The translations under genes and the position numbers were made by a program. Positions 8,307-17,572 of a DNA stretch of 64,000 nt are shown here, in pieces (the stretch's first letter is position 1; each line of letters begins with the position of its first letter). The notes under the pieces were generated by a model. It made no database searches. It was not told the origin of the DNA and saw only the letters and a list, made by a program, of their open reading frames with translations. The DNA comes from UBA8904 sp035448625 (lineage in GTDB: Bacteria > Desulfobacterota > Syntrophia > Syntrophales > Smithellaceae): the NCBI GenBank assembly GCA_035448625.1, contig DAOTJI010000001.1:21044-85043 (forward strand). Direction: 5' to 3'.

Positions 8307-10133
8307 TTATTCCTTGTACAAGCGGTTGAGCATGTCCCCGTATTTATCCAGGACCGCCTGGCGTTTGAGCTTCATGGTCTGCGTGAGCATGCCGTTTTCC
8401 AGCGTGAAATCCTCCAGGATGAAGGCGAATTTCTGGGGAATTTCGTAGGATCCGATGGTCTTTCTCAGATGATTCTGGACTTCGGCGGTCAGCAATTCCT
8501 TGAAATTGCGGCCGGCCGGATTGGCGGGATCGAACAGGCTTTCCGGCTCCACGGACAAATTCAGCTTTTCCGCCATCTGCTTGAGCAGCTTCATGTCGGG
8601 AACGATCAGGCCCACGTTGTATTCCTGGCCCGCTCCGTAAATCATGGCGTTCAGGATCCAGGGCAGGACCTTCATTTCCAGTTCGACCGCGTCCGGGTGG
8701 ATGTATTTGCCGTTGGCCAGTTTGTATTCTTCCTTGAAGCGGCCCGTAATGTAGAGAAACCCATCGTCGTCGAGGCGTCCCCGGTCGCCGGTGCGCACGC
8801 CGCGCATTCCGTTCATTTCCACGATCACTTCTTTGGTCTTTTCCGGCTTGTTGTGGTAGCCGATCATGCACTGCGGGCCGAAGCAGATGATTTCGCCGTC
8901 GTCGGTGTTTTCACCGGTGCGCGACCGGTCGATTACGACCTTGGTTTTGTTGATCGGCTTTCCGACGGAGCCCAGGCGGTTGCCCATCAGCGGCGAGTTG
9001 ATGGTAATGGCCGGAGACGTTTCGCTGAGCCCGTAGGCGTCATACGTGGGAATGCCTACGTCGATGAAGAATTTCGCGATCTCCACGTTCATCGGAGCGC
9101 TGCCGGTCACCGCGTTGTCGAGGCGTCCGCCGAACCGCTCCCGGATCTTGGCGAGGACGATTTTATCCAGCAGCTTGTATTTCAGACCGGCTTTGCCCGT
9201 TTCCCGTTTTTGCTTTGCGGCTGCCAGCGCCGCTTCAAAGAGCTTCAGCTTCAGCCCGCCTTCCTCCCTCATTTTGGCCCAGACGCCGTTATAGACCTTG
9301 TTGAACACCCTGGGCACCGTGATCATGAACGTCGGCTGAATCTTGGGCAGATCGTCGATCAAGGTTTCCACCGATCCCATGATGCCGATGGAGCCGCCCC
9401 GCAGCATGAACGCATGCAGGTCCGCCGTGATGCCGAAGGAATGCGCCCAGGGAAGCATGGAAATGCAGCGGCTGTGTTCGGTCAGGTTCAAGAACCAGGC
9501 CAGCCCGGCCTTGACGTTTTCCGCCAGGTTGCCGTGGGAAAGCAAAACTCCTTTGGGCTCGCCCGTGGTTCCCGAGGTGTAGATCAGGACGGCAACATCG
9601 GAGTATTTCGGCTTCTGCGAGGCAACGGGCTTTTCTGCGCCTTTCTTTTCCAGAGCGGCCATGGTCTTCTCCCCCGTGCCTTCTATCAGATAGATATGCT
9701 GAAGCGTTGGAATTTCAGCCGGAAAATTTTTCACCTTTTCCAGAATCTCCGGTTTGGAGACGAGCAGGACCTTGACGGCGGCGTCCCGGATAATATATTT
9801 CCACATCGTCACCAGTTCTTTTTCATACATCGGCACGTAGGCGGCGCGCAATCCCTGCGTGGCCATTTCTCCGATCACCCATTCCTTGCGGTTATTCGCG
9901 ATGATTCCGACCGTGTCCCCGGCCTGGACCCCAAGCGAAGCAAGACCGGCCCGCAGATGATTGACGCGGGTGGCGATCTGCGCGTAGGTTACCCACTGGT
10001 ACACCCCGGAAGAATCTTTCTCTCCAATAAACAAATTATTGGCGTATTTGGCGGCGCTGTTTTCAAAGATTTCCACCAGATTATCCGGAGACTCATACGT
10101 ATTTTGGTACTCACCATATTCAAAAATCGCCAT
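8307..10133 (-). CDS. Long-chain fatty-acid--CoA ligase (AMP-binding)
   Basis: An acyl-CoA synthetase of 608 residues, activating long-chain fatty acids through an acyl-AMP intermediate. The AMP-binding P-loop LIYTSGTTGEPKGV is present, then YGLSETSPAI and the C-terminal TGDRGRLDDDGFLYITGR hinge region. The length fits the eukaryote-like FAA1/FadD15 branch. The ATG at 10133 is chosen because GGAGAGGG precedes it; an in-frame upstream start at 10193 would add 20 residues that do not fit the family. Such enzymes are multi-copy in fatty-acid-degrading syntrophs. It is transcribed alone and converges on the 7468 gene. Confidence 0.92.
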   Translation of the reverse strand: MAIFEYGEYQNTYESPDNLVEIFENSAAKYANNLFIGEKDSSGVYQWVTYAQIATRVNHLRAGLASLGVQAGDTVGIIANNRKEWVIGEMATQGLRAAYVPMYEKELVTMWKYIIRDAAVKVLLVSKPEILEKVKNFPAEIPTLQHIYLIEGTGEKTMAALEKKGAEKPVASQKPKYSDVAVLIYTSGTTGEPKGVLLSHGNLAENVKAGLAWFLNLTEHSRCISMLPWAHSFGITADLHAFMLRGGSIGIMGSVETLIDDLPKIQPTFMITVPRVFNKVYNGVWAKMREEGGLKLKLFEAALAAAKQKRETGKAGLKYKLLDKIVLAKIRERFGGRLDNAVTGSAPMNVEIAKFFIDVGIPTYDAYGLSETSPAITINSPLMGNRLGSVGKPINKTKVVIDRSRTGENTDDGEIICFGPQCMIGYHNKPEKTKEVIVEMNGMRGVRTGDRGRLDDDGFLYITGRFKEEYKLANGKYIHPDAVELEMKVLPWILNAMIYGAGQEYNVGLIVPDMKLLKQMAEKLNLSVEPESLFDPANPAGRNFKELLTAEVQNHLRKTIGSYEIPQKFAFILEDFTLENGMLTQTMKLKRQAVLDKYGDMLNRLYKE

Positions 10134-10372
10134 GCCCTTACCCTCTCCTTTCGAAATTGGATTCAGCGTTGCTGTCCATAGAACTGTAAACAAGGTTGTA
10201 CGGTTATGGTTCGTTAATGAATCGAAACGGACGCTTCTCTATCGAACGACGTTTGATGGTATCTTATGTTGCATTCAAAAAATTGAAACCCGGAAAGAGT
10301 GCTGAAGGAGCGATGGAGCGGCGAATGACCGTCTTTCCGATGGTTTTCTATTAAGGAAAAACGGAAGGCAAG

Positions 10373-11569
10373 TCAAGCGTTATTTTGTTTTTTGCCCCGG
10401 ATGCCCAGCGATTCGCAGAGGATTTCCGCCGGATCGAACGCGTCCATTCCGGACAGACCGCCCAGTTGCATGCGACACGATCCGCAATCGGCGACCATCG
10501 CCTCCGCGCCGGTTTTGCGGACGAGCGATGCGGCCCGTGTCCCCAGCTGGATGGCCGTGGCCTCATTGGTTTTTTTGAACCCGTAGCTGCCGGAAAGTCC
10601 GCAGCAGGCATCGTCGAGGATCGTGAAGTCCAAATCCGGAATCCGCTTCATCAGATCGGCGGCCGGGTAGCCTATTTTCAGCGCGCGCAGATGGCAGGGA
10701 ATATGGTAGGCCAGCGAGCGGTTGACTTCCCGAAAGACGGGATGAATCTCCCTTTCCGCAATGAGCTTGAGCAGGTATTCATGCAGGTTGTAGCAATTTT
10801 CCGCGATCTTTTTCGTTTCGGGAATTTCCAGAATCCCCTGGTAGTCCTGCAGCAGGCACAAGCCGCAGGACGTGCAGGTGTAGACGATGTCATACCCCGC
10901 ATCGATATAGTTGGAAAGGGAGGCGACGTTCTTTTGCGCAAAGGTTCGCGCCAGCGCCGGATTGCCGTTGCCCAGCGCGGGCAGTCCGCAGCACACCTGG
11001 GGGGGAAGGACGACGTCGATGTGAAAGGACTGCAGCATTCGAATGATTTTTCGTCCGATGTCAGGGCGGTAGAAATTGATAAAACAACCGTAAAAGAAAG
11101 CGACCTTCCGGTCTCCACGGCTGCGGGATTTCTTTTCCCGGCGGAGCGTGTGAAAGCTGAATTTGGGGAAGGGGATATACGTCGAGATGCCTATTTGTCC
11201 GAGGATTTTTTTGCCGATCTTGGAAGCGGCGATCCGGTTGGCCAGCGGGGCGGTCATCGATCCGAGCGCCGAAAGGTAGTAGTTGTTGGCAAAGAGCAGA
11301 TGCGCCGGACTGTGGGGATGCTCCAGACCGTAGCGCTGCTGCACCCGGAGAATGATTTGTGCGGGCTCCACGCCGCAGGGACAGGCCATTTCGCAGCGCT
11401 TGCACTGACTGCACAGAAGCACCCAGTCGTCGATGGATTTTTCGCGGCCGATACGGAAGCGCTGGGCGTCGGGCCCCGCCTGCTTGGGGCCGGGAAAATC
11501 CGGCTGGACCCGGAAGACGGGGCAGTTTTCCACGCAAATCGTGCAGCGGATGCAATGCTCGAATGTCAT
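10373..11569 (-). CDS. glpC: Anaerobic glycerol-3-phosphate dehydrogenase subunit C
   Basis: An iron-sulfur subunit of 398 residues. The N terminus has two cysteine clusters, CIRCTICVENCP and CSQCKRCEMACP, for two [4Fe-4S] centres. The rest carries two CCG-type cysteine-rich domains (YGCFINFYRP, VCCGLPALGNG, then CHLRALKIGYP and DDACCGLSGSYG) that in this family bind further clusters or contact the quinone. It links GlpAB to the membrane menaquinone pool. The start is the ATG at 11569, which overlaps the glpB stop (ATGA); a longer reading frame upstream is spurious. Confidence 0.92.
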   Translation of the reverse strand: MTFEHCIRCTICVENCPVFRVQPDFPGPKQAGPDAQRFRIGREKSIDDWVLLCSQCKRCEMACPCGVEPAQIILRVQQRYGLEHPHSPAHLLFANNYYLSALGSMTAPLANRIAASKIGKKILGQIGISTYIPFPKFSFHTLRREKKSRSRGDRKVAFFYGCFINFYRPDIGRKIIRMLQSFHIDVVLPPQVCCGLPALGNGNPALARTFAQKNVASLSNYIDAGYDIVYTCTSCGLCLLQDYQGILEIPETKKIAENCYNLHEYLLKLIAEREIHPVFREVNRSLAYHIPCHLRALKIGYPAADLMKRIPDLDFTILDDACCGLSGSYGFKKTNEATAIQLGTRAASLVRKTGAEAMVADCGSCRMQLGGLSGMDAFDPAEILCESLGIRGKKQNNA

Positions 11570-12762
11570 CGCAGTCTCTCCAGACAGGACCGGGCTGCGG
11601 CCCGTCCCGTGGCGATGGCAAAGCCGTGTCCGCAGCCGTTTTTCAGCGTTTCCGTTCGGGCGAGAATCGAACCGCAGACAAAAATATTGTTCCAGGGGGA
11701 TTCCAGCGGACAAAACGCGTCATCCACGGCAATACCCGCCCGGCCGATGCCGTGGTTCATGGAAAAATAATCCTGCTCAAACCAGTCGTCCCGGTTTTCC
11801 GGCGCAAAGACGGGCAGATCAAAAACCCTTTCCACGATCCGGTCCCTCTTTGCGTAGAGCCCCCCGCCGACAAAGGAGCCGGTGGAAAGAATGAAGGCCC
11901 GGGCGTTGAGACTGTTGGGACGGCCCTGCGCCTCCGTCGTGACCGCTTCAACCTGACGGCCTGATTTTTCGACGCCGATGACCGGCCAGTTCCAGTAGAT
12001 CACGCCACCTTGCCGCCGCAGATGGTCTTTCATGGCGTTAAACAGCCTTCTTCCGGGCATGGACGGCGGAAGCGTGGGGATTTCAAAGACGGGGCGCTCC
12101 AGCCGGGATTCGATTTGCTTCGATACGGAGAAAGCCGATTCCAGCCCCAGAACGGCCGGAAAAGCGATTTTATCTTTGCGGATTTTCTGCCGCTCCAGCC
12201 ACAGCAGAAAAGTTTCCAGAAAGGCGCCGTCTTCGAAATTGGCGGCGATGCCCATGGTGGTGGAAACCCCTGCGTCGTAAGCGGAAAAGGAGGCGTTGGG
12301 AAAGCGAGACAGGATGTAGCCGGGATAAAAATCCTTGAGGCCCGTGAAGGTAACCAGGTGAATCCTTTCCGCATCGCTTTGCGGGGAGGCCTGCATCGTC
12401 GCGGGGACCAGGCAGGTGTTCTTGAACGTGCCGATGGCCGAGAGAACACGGCGGTTGATTTCCAACGTTCCTGCGTAGGGCATGTCCATGTCCGCCATCG
12501 TTTGTCGGAAATCGTCAAGAGACCGGCTAAGCAGCTCCGGAGAAACCTGATGGAAGGGATGCCCGTCGGGCAGGCCGGCAATCCCTGCAAGCGGATGTTC
12601 GCTTCGGGAGCAGACGTCGATGCAGCCGGTGGACAGACAAGCGGTCGGTTCGCCGGCGGTGACCAGCGCCACGCGCAATTGCTGTTCGGCAAGCCAGGCG
12701 GCCGCGGTCAGCCCCGCCGCGCCCGCGCCGATGACAATGACATCGTATTCAATGACGCTCAC
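11566..12762 (-). CDS. glpB: Anaerobic glycerol-3-phosphate dehydrogenase subunit B
   Basis: A flavoprotein subunit of 398 residues. The N-terminal dinucleotide-binding motif VIVIGAGAAGLTAA is at about residues 8-21, and a second FAD-contact region lies near the C terminus (FVCGSILA). It partners GlpA to oxidise glycerol-3-phosphate to dihydroxyacetone phosphate. The start is GTG at 12762, placed inside the end of glpA, because the FAD motif begins within a few codons; the frame open to 12843 is simply the overlap. The overlapping arrangement implies translational coupling in the order A-B-C. Confidence 0.9.
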   Translation of the reverse strand: MSVIEYDVIVIGAGAAGLTAAAWLAEQQLRVALVTAGEPTACLSTGCIDVCSRSEHPLAGIAGLPDGHPFHQVSPELLSRSLDDFRQTMADMDMPYAGTLEINRRVLSAIGTFKNTCLVPATMQASPQSDAERIHLVTFTGLKDFYPGYILSRFPNASFSAYDAGVSTTMGIAANFEDGAFLETFLLWLERQKIRKDKIAFPAVLGLESAFSVSKQIESRLERPVFEIPTLPPSMPGRRLFNAMKDHLRRQGGVIYWNWPVIGVEKSGRQVEAVTTEAQGRPNSLNARAFILSTGSFVGGGLYAKRDRIVERVFDLPVFAPENRDDWFEQDYFSMNHGIGRAGIAVDDAFCPLESPWNNIFVCGSILARTETLKNGCGHGFAIATGRAAARSCLERLR

Positions 12763-14260
12763 GGGTTTTCTCCATGGCCAGAATGCCCAGATAGAGGTAT
12801 TCGACCAACTGTTCTTCCCGCAGCTGATCTCCCCACAGGGCATAGCGGATGCCGCGGAAGCGCCTTTGCAGAAATTCCCGAAGCGACTGCATGGACTGCT
12901 GGGGCGTCAGAATTTCCATGTCATGCATGACGCCCAGTGCGCGAAAAGTGCAGAAGCCTCCCTGGCAGGGGCCCATCCCCAGGCGTGTCCGGTGTGAAAT
13001 GTCGCCCACATGTCGGGTGCCGGTTTCCTGAATAATGTTTTCCACGCTGCCGCGGCTCACGAGCTCGCATTCGCACAGAATGTTTTTCATGTCCGCCAGA
13101 CGTTTGGACAGGGGATATCCGCTGAGCTCCTCCTGGCCGTCCAGCGGTTGATCGGCCGTTTCGCAGTCGCGCTTCAGATTGAAGGCGTTCATGATCGTAT
13201 CGACCATTTTTTCCGCCATCAGGCGGAAGGTGGTGAGCTTGCCGCCGACGATGCTGTACAGGCCGTTCCGGTGGTCGATGATCTGAAAGCCTCGCGAGAT
13301 TTCCCGGCTGTCCATCTTTTGCGACTTGAGCAGGGGACGGACCCCCGAAAACGCGCGGATGATGCGTGCCTTGTTGAAATGAGGAATCATCCGGCCGGCC
13401 TCGCCGATGATGGCGTCCACCTCAGCGGACTGGGTCGAGAGAGCATCCGGATCTTCCACCGCCAGCGACGTGGTGCCGGCAAGGCACACGGCTTCGTTGG
13501 GAACGATAATGTCCCCGTCCGAAGAAGGCCGCAGGCGGTTGATGACCATGTCGGTCAGGCGGTGATTGGTGATGACCAGGCTGCCTTTGGAGAGCGTCAG
13601 GGGTACTTCGCAGCCCGCCAGCCGGGCCACGAGGTCGGCCCAGGCGCCCGAAGCATTGACCAGGATGTTGCCGTGGATTTCCTTCACTTCGCCCGTGGCC
13701 GCGTCGGCGGCTTTAACGCCGATGCAGCGGCCGTGGGACTGGACGATTTCCGTAACCTTGTGGCGGATGAAGCTCAGGCCTCCCTTCTTCTGCGAGGTTT
13801 TCATGTTGAGCAGGCACAGGCGGAAAGGATCGATCGAGCAGTCGGGAACCCGGATCGCCTCCTCGATCTCCGGATTCAAATTGGGCACGAGTTCCAGCGC
13901 TTTGGTGGAAGACAGAATATCGGTCGGGATGCCGATGTCGTCGCAGCTTCGCAAAAACCTTTCCCGAAAGAGCTTGGAATCGCCGGGCAGCCTTACGAAC
14001 AATCCGCCGGTGCGCTCCACGCATTTTTCACCGATGCGCCGCAGGATCATGTTTTCATCGTAGCATTCTTTGGCTGCGATGGGATCCGATACCGCGTAGC
14101 GGCCGCCGCTGTGCAGCAGTCCGTGGCAGGCGCCGGTGGCCCCCGCTGCGAAATCGCCTTTTTCAATCAGGCAGTGAGGGATGCCGCGGAGCGCCAGATC
14201 GCGGGCAATGCCACATCCCGTTGCTCCTCCGCCGATAATAATCACATCCGTCTTAATCAT
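12749..14260 (-). CDS. glpA: Anaerobic glycerol-3-phosphate dehydrogenase subunit A
   Basis: The catalytic FAD subunit, 503 residues. It begins with DVIIIGGGATGCGIARDLA (FAD-binding). A DAO-type domain follows, containing HSGGRYA and VNASGAWAD. A C-terminal BFD-like [2Fe-2S] domain supplies CECE and, later, GPCQGGFC cysteines, as in E. coli GlpA. This tail distinguishes it from aerobic GlpD. It oxidises sn-glycerol-3-phosphate made by GlpK, encoded 40 bp upstream. The spacer to glpK contains a short tandem ATGAGCC repeat (about 14278-14298). Confidence 0.93.
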   Translation of the reverse strand: MIKTDVIIIGGGATGCGIARDLALRGIPHCLIEKGDFAAGATGACHGLLHSGGRYAVSDPIAAKECYDENMILRRIGEKCVERTGGLFVRLPGDSKLFRERFLRSCDDIGIPTDILSSTKALELVPNLNPEIEEAIRVPDCSIDPFRLCLLNMKTSQKKGGLSFIRHKVTEIVQSHGRCIGVKAADAATGEVKEIHGNILVNASGAWADLVARLAGCEVPLTLSKGSLVITNHRLTDMVINRLRPSSDGDIIVPNEAVCLAGTTSLAVEDPDALSTQSAEVDAIIGEAGRMIPHFNKARIIRAFSGVRPLLKSQKMDSREISRGFQIIDHRNGLYSIVGGKLTTFRLMAEKMVDTIMNAFNLKRDCETADQPLDGQEELSGYPLSKRLADMKNILCECELVSRGSVENIIQETGTRHVGDISHRTRLGMGPCQGGFCTFRALGVMHDMEILTPQQSMQSLREFLQRRFRGIRYALWGDQLREEQLVEYLYLGILAMEKTRERH

Positions 14261-14300
14261 CTAATGTTCCCTGAACTATGAGCCATGAGCCATGAGCTAT

Positions 14301-15797
14301 CTACTCCTCTTCCCATCCCCTGGCGCGTTCCACCGCTTTTTTCCAGCGGGTATAGAGGGTCTGCCGCCGGTTCTCGTCCATCGCCGGTTCGAATCTCCGG
14401 TTCACTTTCCGTTTTTCTGAAATCGTAGACAGGTCTTTCCAGAACCCGGTGGCCAGACCCGCCAGGTATGCGGCGCCCAGGGCCGTGGTTTCAATAATTT
14501 CCGGACGCTCCACCGGGACGTCGAGAATGTCCGACTGGAACTGCATGAGGAAGTTGTTGGCGCAGGCGCCGCCGTCCACGCGCAGTTCGCACAAATCAAT
14601 GCCGCATTCGCTGCGCATCAGCTCCAGGACATCGCGGGTCTGATAGGCGATGGATTCCAGCGTGGCGCGGATAATGTGGTTGCGGTTCGCTCCGCGGGTG
14701 AGCCCGACAATGGCGCCGCGCGCGTACATATCCCAGTAGGGCGCGCCCAGTCCCGCAAAGGCGGGCACCAGATATACCCCGTGCGTATCGGGCACTTTTG
14801 TGGCGAAATATTCGCTGTCCCGGGCGTCGTAAATGACGCGCAGACTATCGCGCAGCCACTGAATCGCCGCGCCGGCCACAAAGATGCTGCCTTCCAGGGC
14901 GTATTCCACTTTGCCGTCCACTCCCCAGGCAATGGTCGAAAGCAAACCGTTTTCCGAAAAGGCCGGCTTTTCCCCCGTGTTCATCAGCATGAAACAGCCG
15001 GTGCCGTAAGTGTTCTTGACCATGCCGGGCGTGAAGCAGGCCTGGCCGAACAGAGCCGCCTGCTGGTCTCCCGCGTCTCCGGCAATGGGGATTTCGCCGC
15101 CCAGAACCCGCGCATCGGTGAGGCCGTAAACGGCGGACGACGGTTTCACCTCCGGCAGCATGCAGGCGGGAATATCCAGTTTTTCCAGAAGAAACGGATC
15201 CCATTTCAGTTCCCGGATATTGTACAGCATCGTGCGCGAAGCGTTGCTGTAGTCCGTGACGTGGACTTTTCCGTGAGTGAGGTTCCAGATCAGCCAGGTA
15301 TCGACGTTGCCGAAGAGCAGCTCGCCTTTCCGCGCCCTGTCCCGGGCTCCTTCCACATGGTCGAGAATCCATTTGAGCTTTGTTCCCGAGAAATACGCAT
15401 CCACCACCAGCCCCGTTTTTTCCCGAATGATGTCTTCGAGCCCGGCGGCTTTCAGTTCGTCGCAGATGGGGGCGGTCCTGCGGCACTGCCAGACGATTGC
15501 ATTATAGACGGGCTTGCCCGTGGATTTGTCCCAGACGATGGTGGTTTCACGCTGATTGGTGATGCCGATCGCCGCGATCTCTTCCGGGGAGATGCCGGCG
15601 GCGGCCATCACTTCGCTGGCCGCGCCACGCTGTGAGCCCCATATTTCCATGGGGTCATGCTCCACCCAGCCGGCCTGGGGATAGATCTGTGAGAATTCGT
15701 TTTGAGCGATTTTTACCACGAAGCCATCCCGGTCGTAAATCACCGCCCGCGAACTGGTCGTGCCTTGGTCAAGAGCTAAAATGTAGGATTTCTTCAT
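14301..15797 (-). CDS. glpK: Glycerol kinase
   Basis: A FGGY-family kinase of 498 residues that phosphorylates glycerol to glycerol-3-phosphate. The signature features are ALDQGTTSSRA (phosphate 1 loop, about residue 8), the NQRETT substrate segment, the WILDHVEGAR region and AGDQQAALFGQ (phosphate 2). It is the first gene of the glpKABC operon. No glpF facilitator or GlpR-type regulator is adjacent. The 189-bp gap to the divergent EFR1 gene should hold its promoter; no clear operator was found. Confidence 0.95.
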   Translation of the reverse strand: MKKSYILALDQGTTSSRAVIYDRDGFVVKIAQNEFSQIYPQAGWVEHDPMEIWGSQRGAASEVMAAAGISPEEIAAIGITNQRETTIVWDKSTGKPVYNAIVWQCRRTAPICDELKAAGLEDIIREKTGLVVDAYFSGTKLKWILDHVEGARDRARKGELLFGNVDTWLIWNLTHGKVHVTDYSNASRTMLYNIRELKWDPFLLEKLDIPACMLPEVKPSSAVYGLTDARVLGGEIPIAGDAGDQQAALFGQACFTPGMVKNTYGTGCFMLMNTGEKPAFSENGLLSTIAWGVDGKVEYALEGSIFVAGAAIQWLRDSLRVIYDARDSEYFATKVPDTHGVYLVPAFAGLGAPYWDMYARGAIVGLTRGANRNHIIRATLESIAYQTRDVLELMRSECGIDLCELRVDGGACANNFLMQFQSDILDVPVERPEIIETTALGAAYLAGLATGFWKDLSTISEKRKVNRRFEPAMDENRRQTLYTRWKKAVERARGWEEE

Positions 15798-15986
15798 CGG
15801 CCACTCCTGAACCTATGAATCGATATTGCGACGCACTATGACATAATACCGCTGTTTTTGCCAAAGAAAAAAGGCGCGCTCGGGCGCCCTTCGGGAAGTC
15901 CGCGCTCCATAAATCATTTGACAGGAGAAGCTCTGTAAGGATAGTCTGCGTCCAAACGAAGACGCCATTACCGGACGTGCAGGACC

Positions 15987-16763
15987 ATGACCACAACCAT
16001 CTTTTACTATACCGGCACCGGCAACTCCCTGTGGACCGCCCGCAGACTCGCTTCCGTTCTGGGAGAAACATCGTGCGTGTCCCTGAAGCGGTGTACGGAT
16101 GAAAAGGTTGTCTGCGTCGCCGAGCGGATCGGCCTGGTTTTTCCGGTGCATATCTGGGGCGTGCCGCCGCCCGTCATCGATTTCGTCGGGCGGTTGAACG
16201 TCGATCCCGATCAATACTGGTTTGCGCTGGCCGTCAACGCCGGCCAGCCCGCCGCCACGCTGATCCAGTTGCAGAACATTTTACGGGAGAAGCAAATTCG
16301 TCTGTCATCCGGCTTTTCCGTCGATTTGCCCAGCAATTATATTCCCTGGGGCGGCGCCCCGGCTCCCGACAAACAGCAAAAGAAATTTGACGCGGTGCTC
16401 GCTAAATTGAACCGGATCGCTTCGGTGGTCCGGGGCAGGGAAGAAAGGCCCTTGGAGAAGGGTCCCTTCTGGCAGAACTGGATTTTGTCTGCGCTTTACC
16501 GAATTTCGCTGCCGCATGTCCCCGGGATGGATAAACCATTTTTTGCCGATGAAAAATGCAGCGCCTGCGGGATTTGTGCAAAAATCTGCCCGGCGCGCAA
16601 TATTGAGGTGACCGGGGAGAAGCCCGTCTGGAAGCACCGCTGTGAGCAATGCTTTGCCTGCCTCCAGTGGTGCCCGGAAGAGGCGATTCAGTACGGCAAA
16701 GGCACCCGGAACAAAAAGCGCTACCGCCATCCCGAAATTACGCTCAAAGATATGCTGACGTAA
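15987..16763 (+). CDS. EFR1-family flavodoxin/ferredoxin protein
   Basis: A 258-residue protein with a flavodoxin-like N terminus (IFYYTGTGNS, the FMN phosphate loop) and a C-terminal dicluster ferredoxin domain: CSACGICAKICP and CEQCFACLQWCP, each a CxxCxxCxxxCP set for a [4Fe-4S] centre. This matches the EFR1 family found in anaerobes, presumed to move electrons between low-potential carriers. The partner is unknown. It is transcribed divergently from glpK and converges on lspA. Confidence 0.85.
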   Translation: MTTTIFYYTGTGNSLWTARRLASVLGETSCVSLKRCTDEKVVCVAERIGLVFPVHIWGVPPPVIDFVGRLNVDPDQYWFALAVNAGQPAATLIQLQNILREKQIRLSSGFSVDLPSNYIPWGGAPAPDKQQKKFDAVLAKLNRIASVVRGREERPLEKGPFWQNWILSALYRISLPHVPGMDKPFFADEKCSACGICAKICPARNIEVTGEKPVWKHRCEQCFACLQWCPEEAIQYGKGTRNKKRYRHPEITLKDMLT

Positions 16764-16828
16764 AAAAGGGACGGTTCTATTTTCCCCTCAGTCCGATGAT
16801 TTGCGGGACAGCAGCGGACGGATGCCGA

Positions 16829-17481
16829 TCAGGTTCTCGATGTTGAATTGCTTTTCCGGTTGCGGAGCATTTCCCAGATCATCAGGATGGCGCCGACGGT
16901 GATCGCGGAGTCCGCCACGTTGAACGCAGGCCAGTGCGAAGCGCCGATGTAAACGTCCAGAAAGTCCACGACGGCGCCAAAGCGTATCCGGTCGATGAGA
17001 TTGCCGACCGCCCCTCCGAAGATCAGCGTGAGGGAGCCGACCAGCAACCGGTTTCGCGGAGAGCTTTTCACCAGATAGTAGACGATTAAACCGGCGGCCA
17101 GAACGGTGACGCCGGTGAAAAATGCGTACCGGAATCCCGGGGAAGCATCCGCCAGAAAACCAAAAGCCGCGCCGGGATTCATGACGTAGACCAGGTTGAA
17201 CAATCCGGGAATGAGGGTCAGCGTTTCATGAAGCGAGAAACGCGCCGTGACGGCGGATTTGGTGATCTGGTCCAGCGCGATGATGACCGCCGCNNNNNNN
17301 NNNNNNNNNNNNNNNNNNNNNNNNNNNNNNNNNNNNNNNNNNNNNNNNNNNNNNNNNNNNNNNNNNNNNNNNNNNNNNNNNNNNNNNNNNNNNAACGCGC
17401 CGTGACGGCGGATTTGGTGATCTGGTCCAGCGCGATGATGACCGCCGCACCCAGGATGAATATCGCAAGATTTTTTTTCAA
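16829..17481 (-). CDS. lspA: Lipoprotein signal peptidase II, interrupted by assembly gap
   Basis: Removes signal peptides from prolipoproteins in the inner membrane. The N-terminal piece (start 17481) gives MKKNLAIFILGAAVIIALDQ, and the piece after the gap gives NLVYVMNPGAAFGF, GNLIDRIRFGAVVDFLD and FNVADSAI. These include both catalytic Asp motifs (GNLIDR and FNxAD). The 100-N gap (17294-17393) is flanked by the same 55 bases on each side (17239-17293 and 17394-17448). Removing the gap and one copy leaves 498 nt, an uninterrupted 165-residue LspA, so the gene is intact. It follows ileS on the same strand, as in many bacteria. Confidence 0.9.
17294..17393. other. 100-N scaffold gap with duplicated flanks
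   Basis: Exactly 100 N. The 55 bases before it (17239-17293) are identical to the 55 after it (17394-17448), which shows two overlapping contig ends joined without merging. No sequence is likely to be missing. Confidence 0.95.
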
Positions 17482-17517
17482 AAAAACTCCTCGTTGCCTT
17501 TCTTTAGACCCGCATTA

Positions 17518-17537
17518 GGCGGACCTGAAGGTCCGCC
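17518..17537. repeat. REP-like hairpin in the ileS-lspA gap
   Basis: GGCGGACC-TGAA-GGTCCGCC is a perfect 8-bp stem with a 4-nt loop between ileS and lspA. There is no U-run, so it looks more like a dispersed palindromic element than a terminator. No second copy was noticed in this window. Confidence 0.4.
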
Positions 17538-17572
17538 CTACGTTAATCTTTCCTATCTCCATCGTCTGTAAT

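Noticed and set aside
8469..10181. 570-residue ORF opposite the acyl-CoA synthetase
   Set aside because: Antisense shadow; the synthetase on the other strand has full family motifs.
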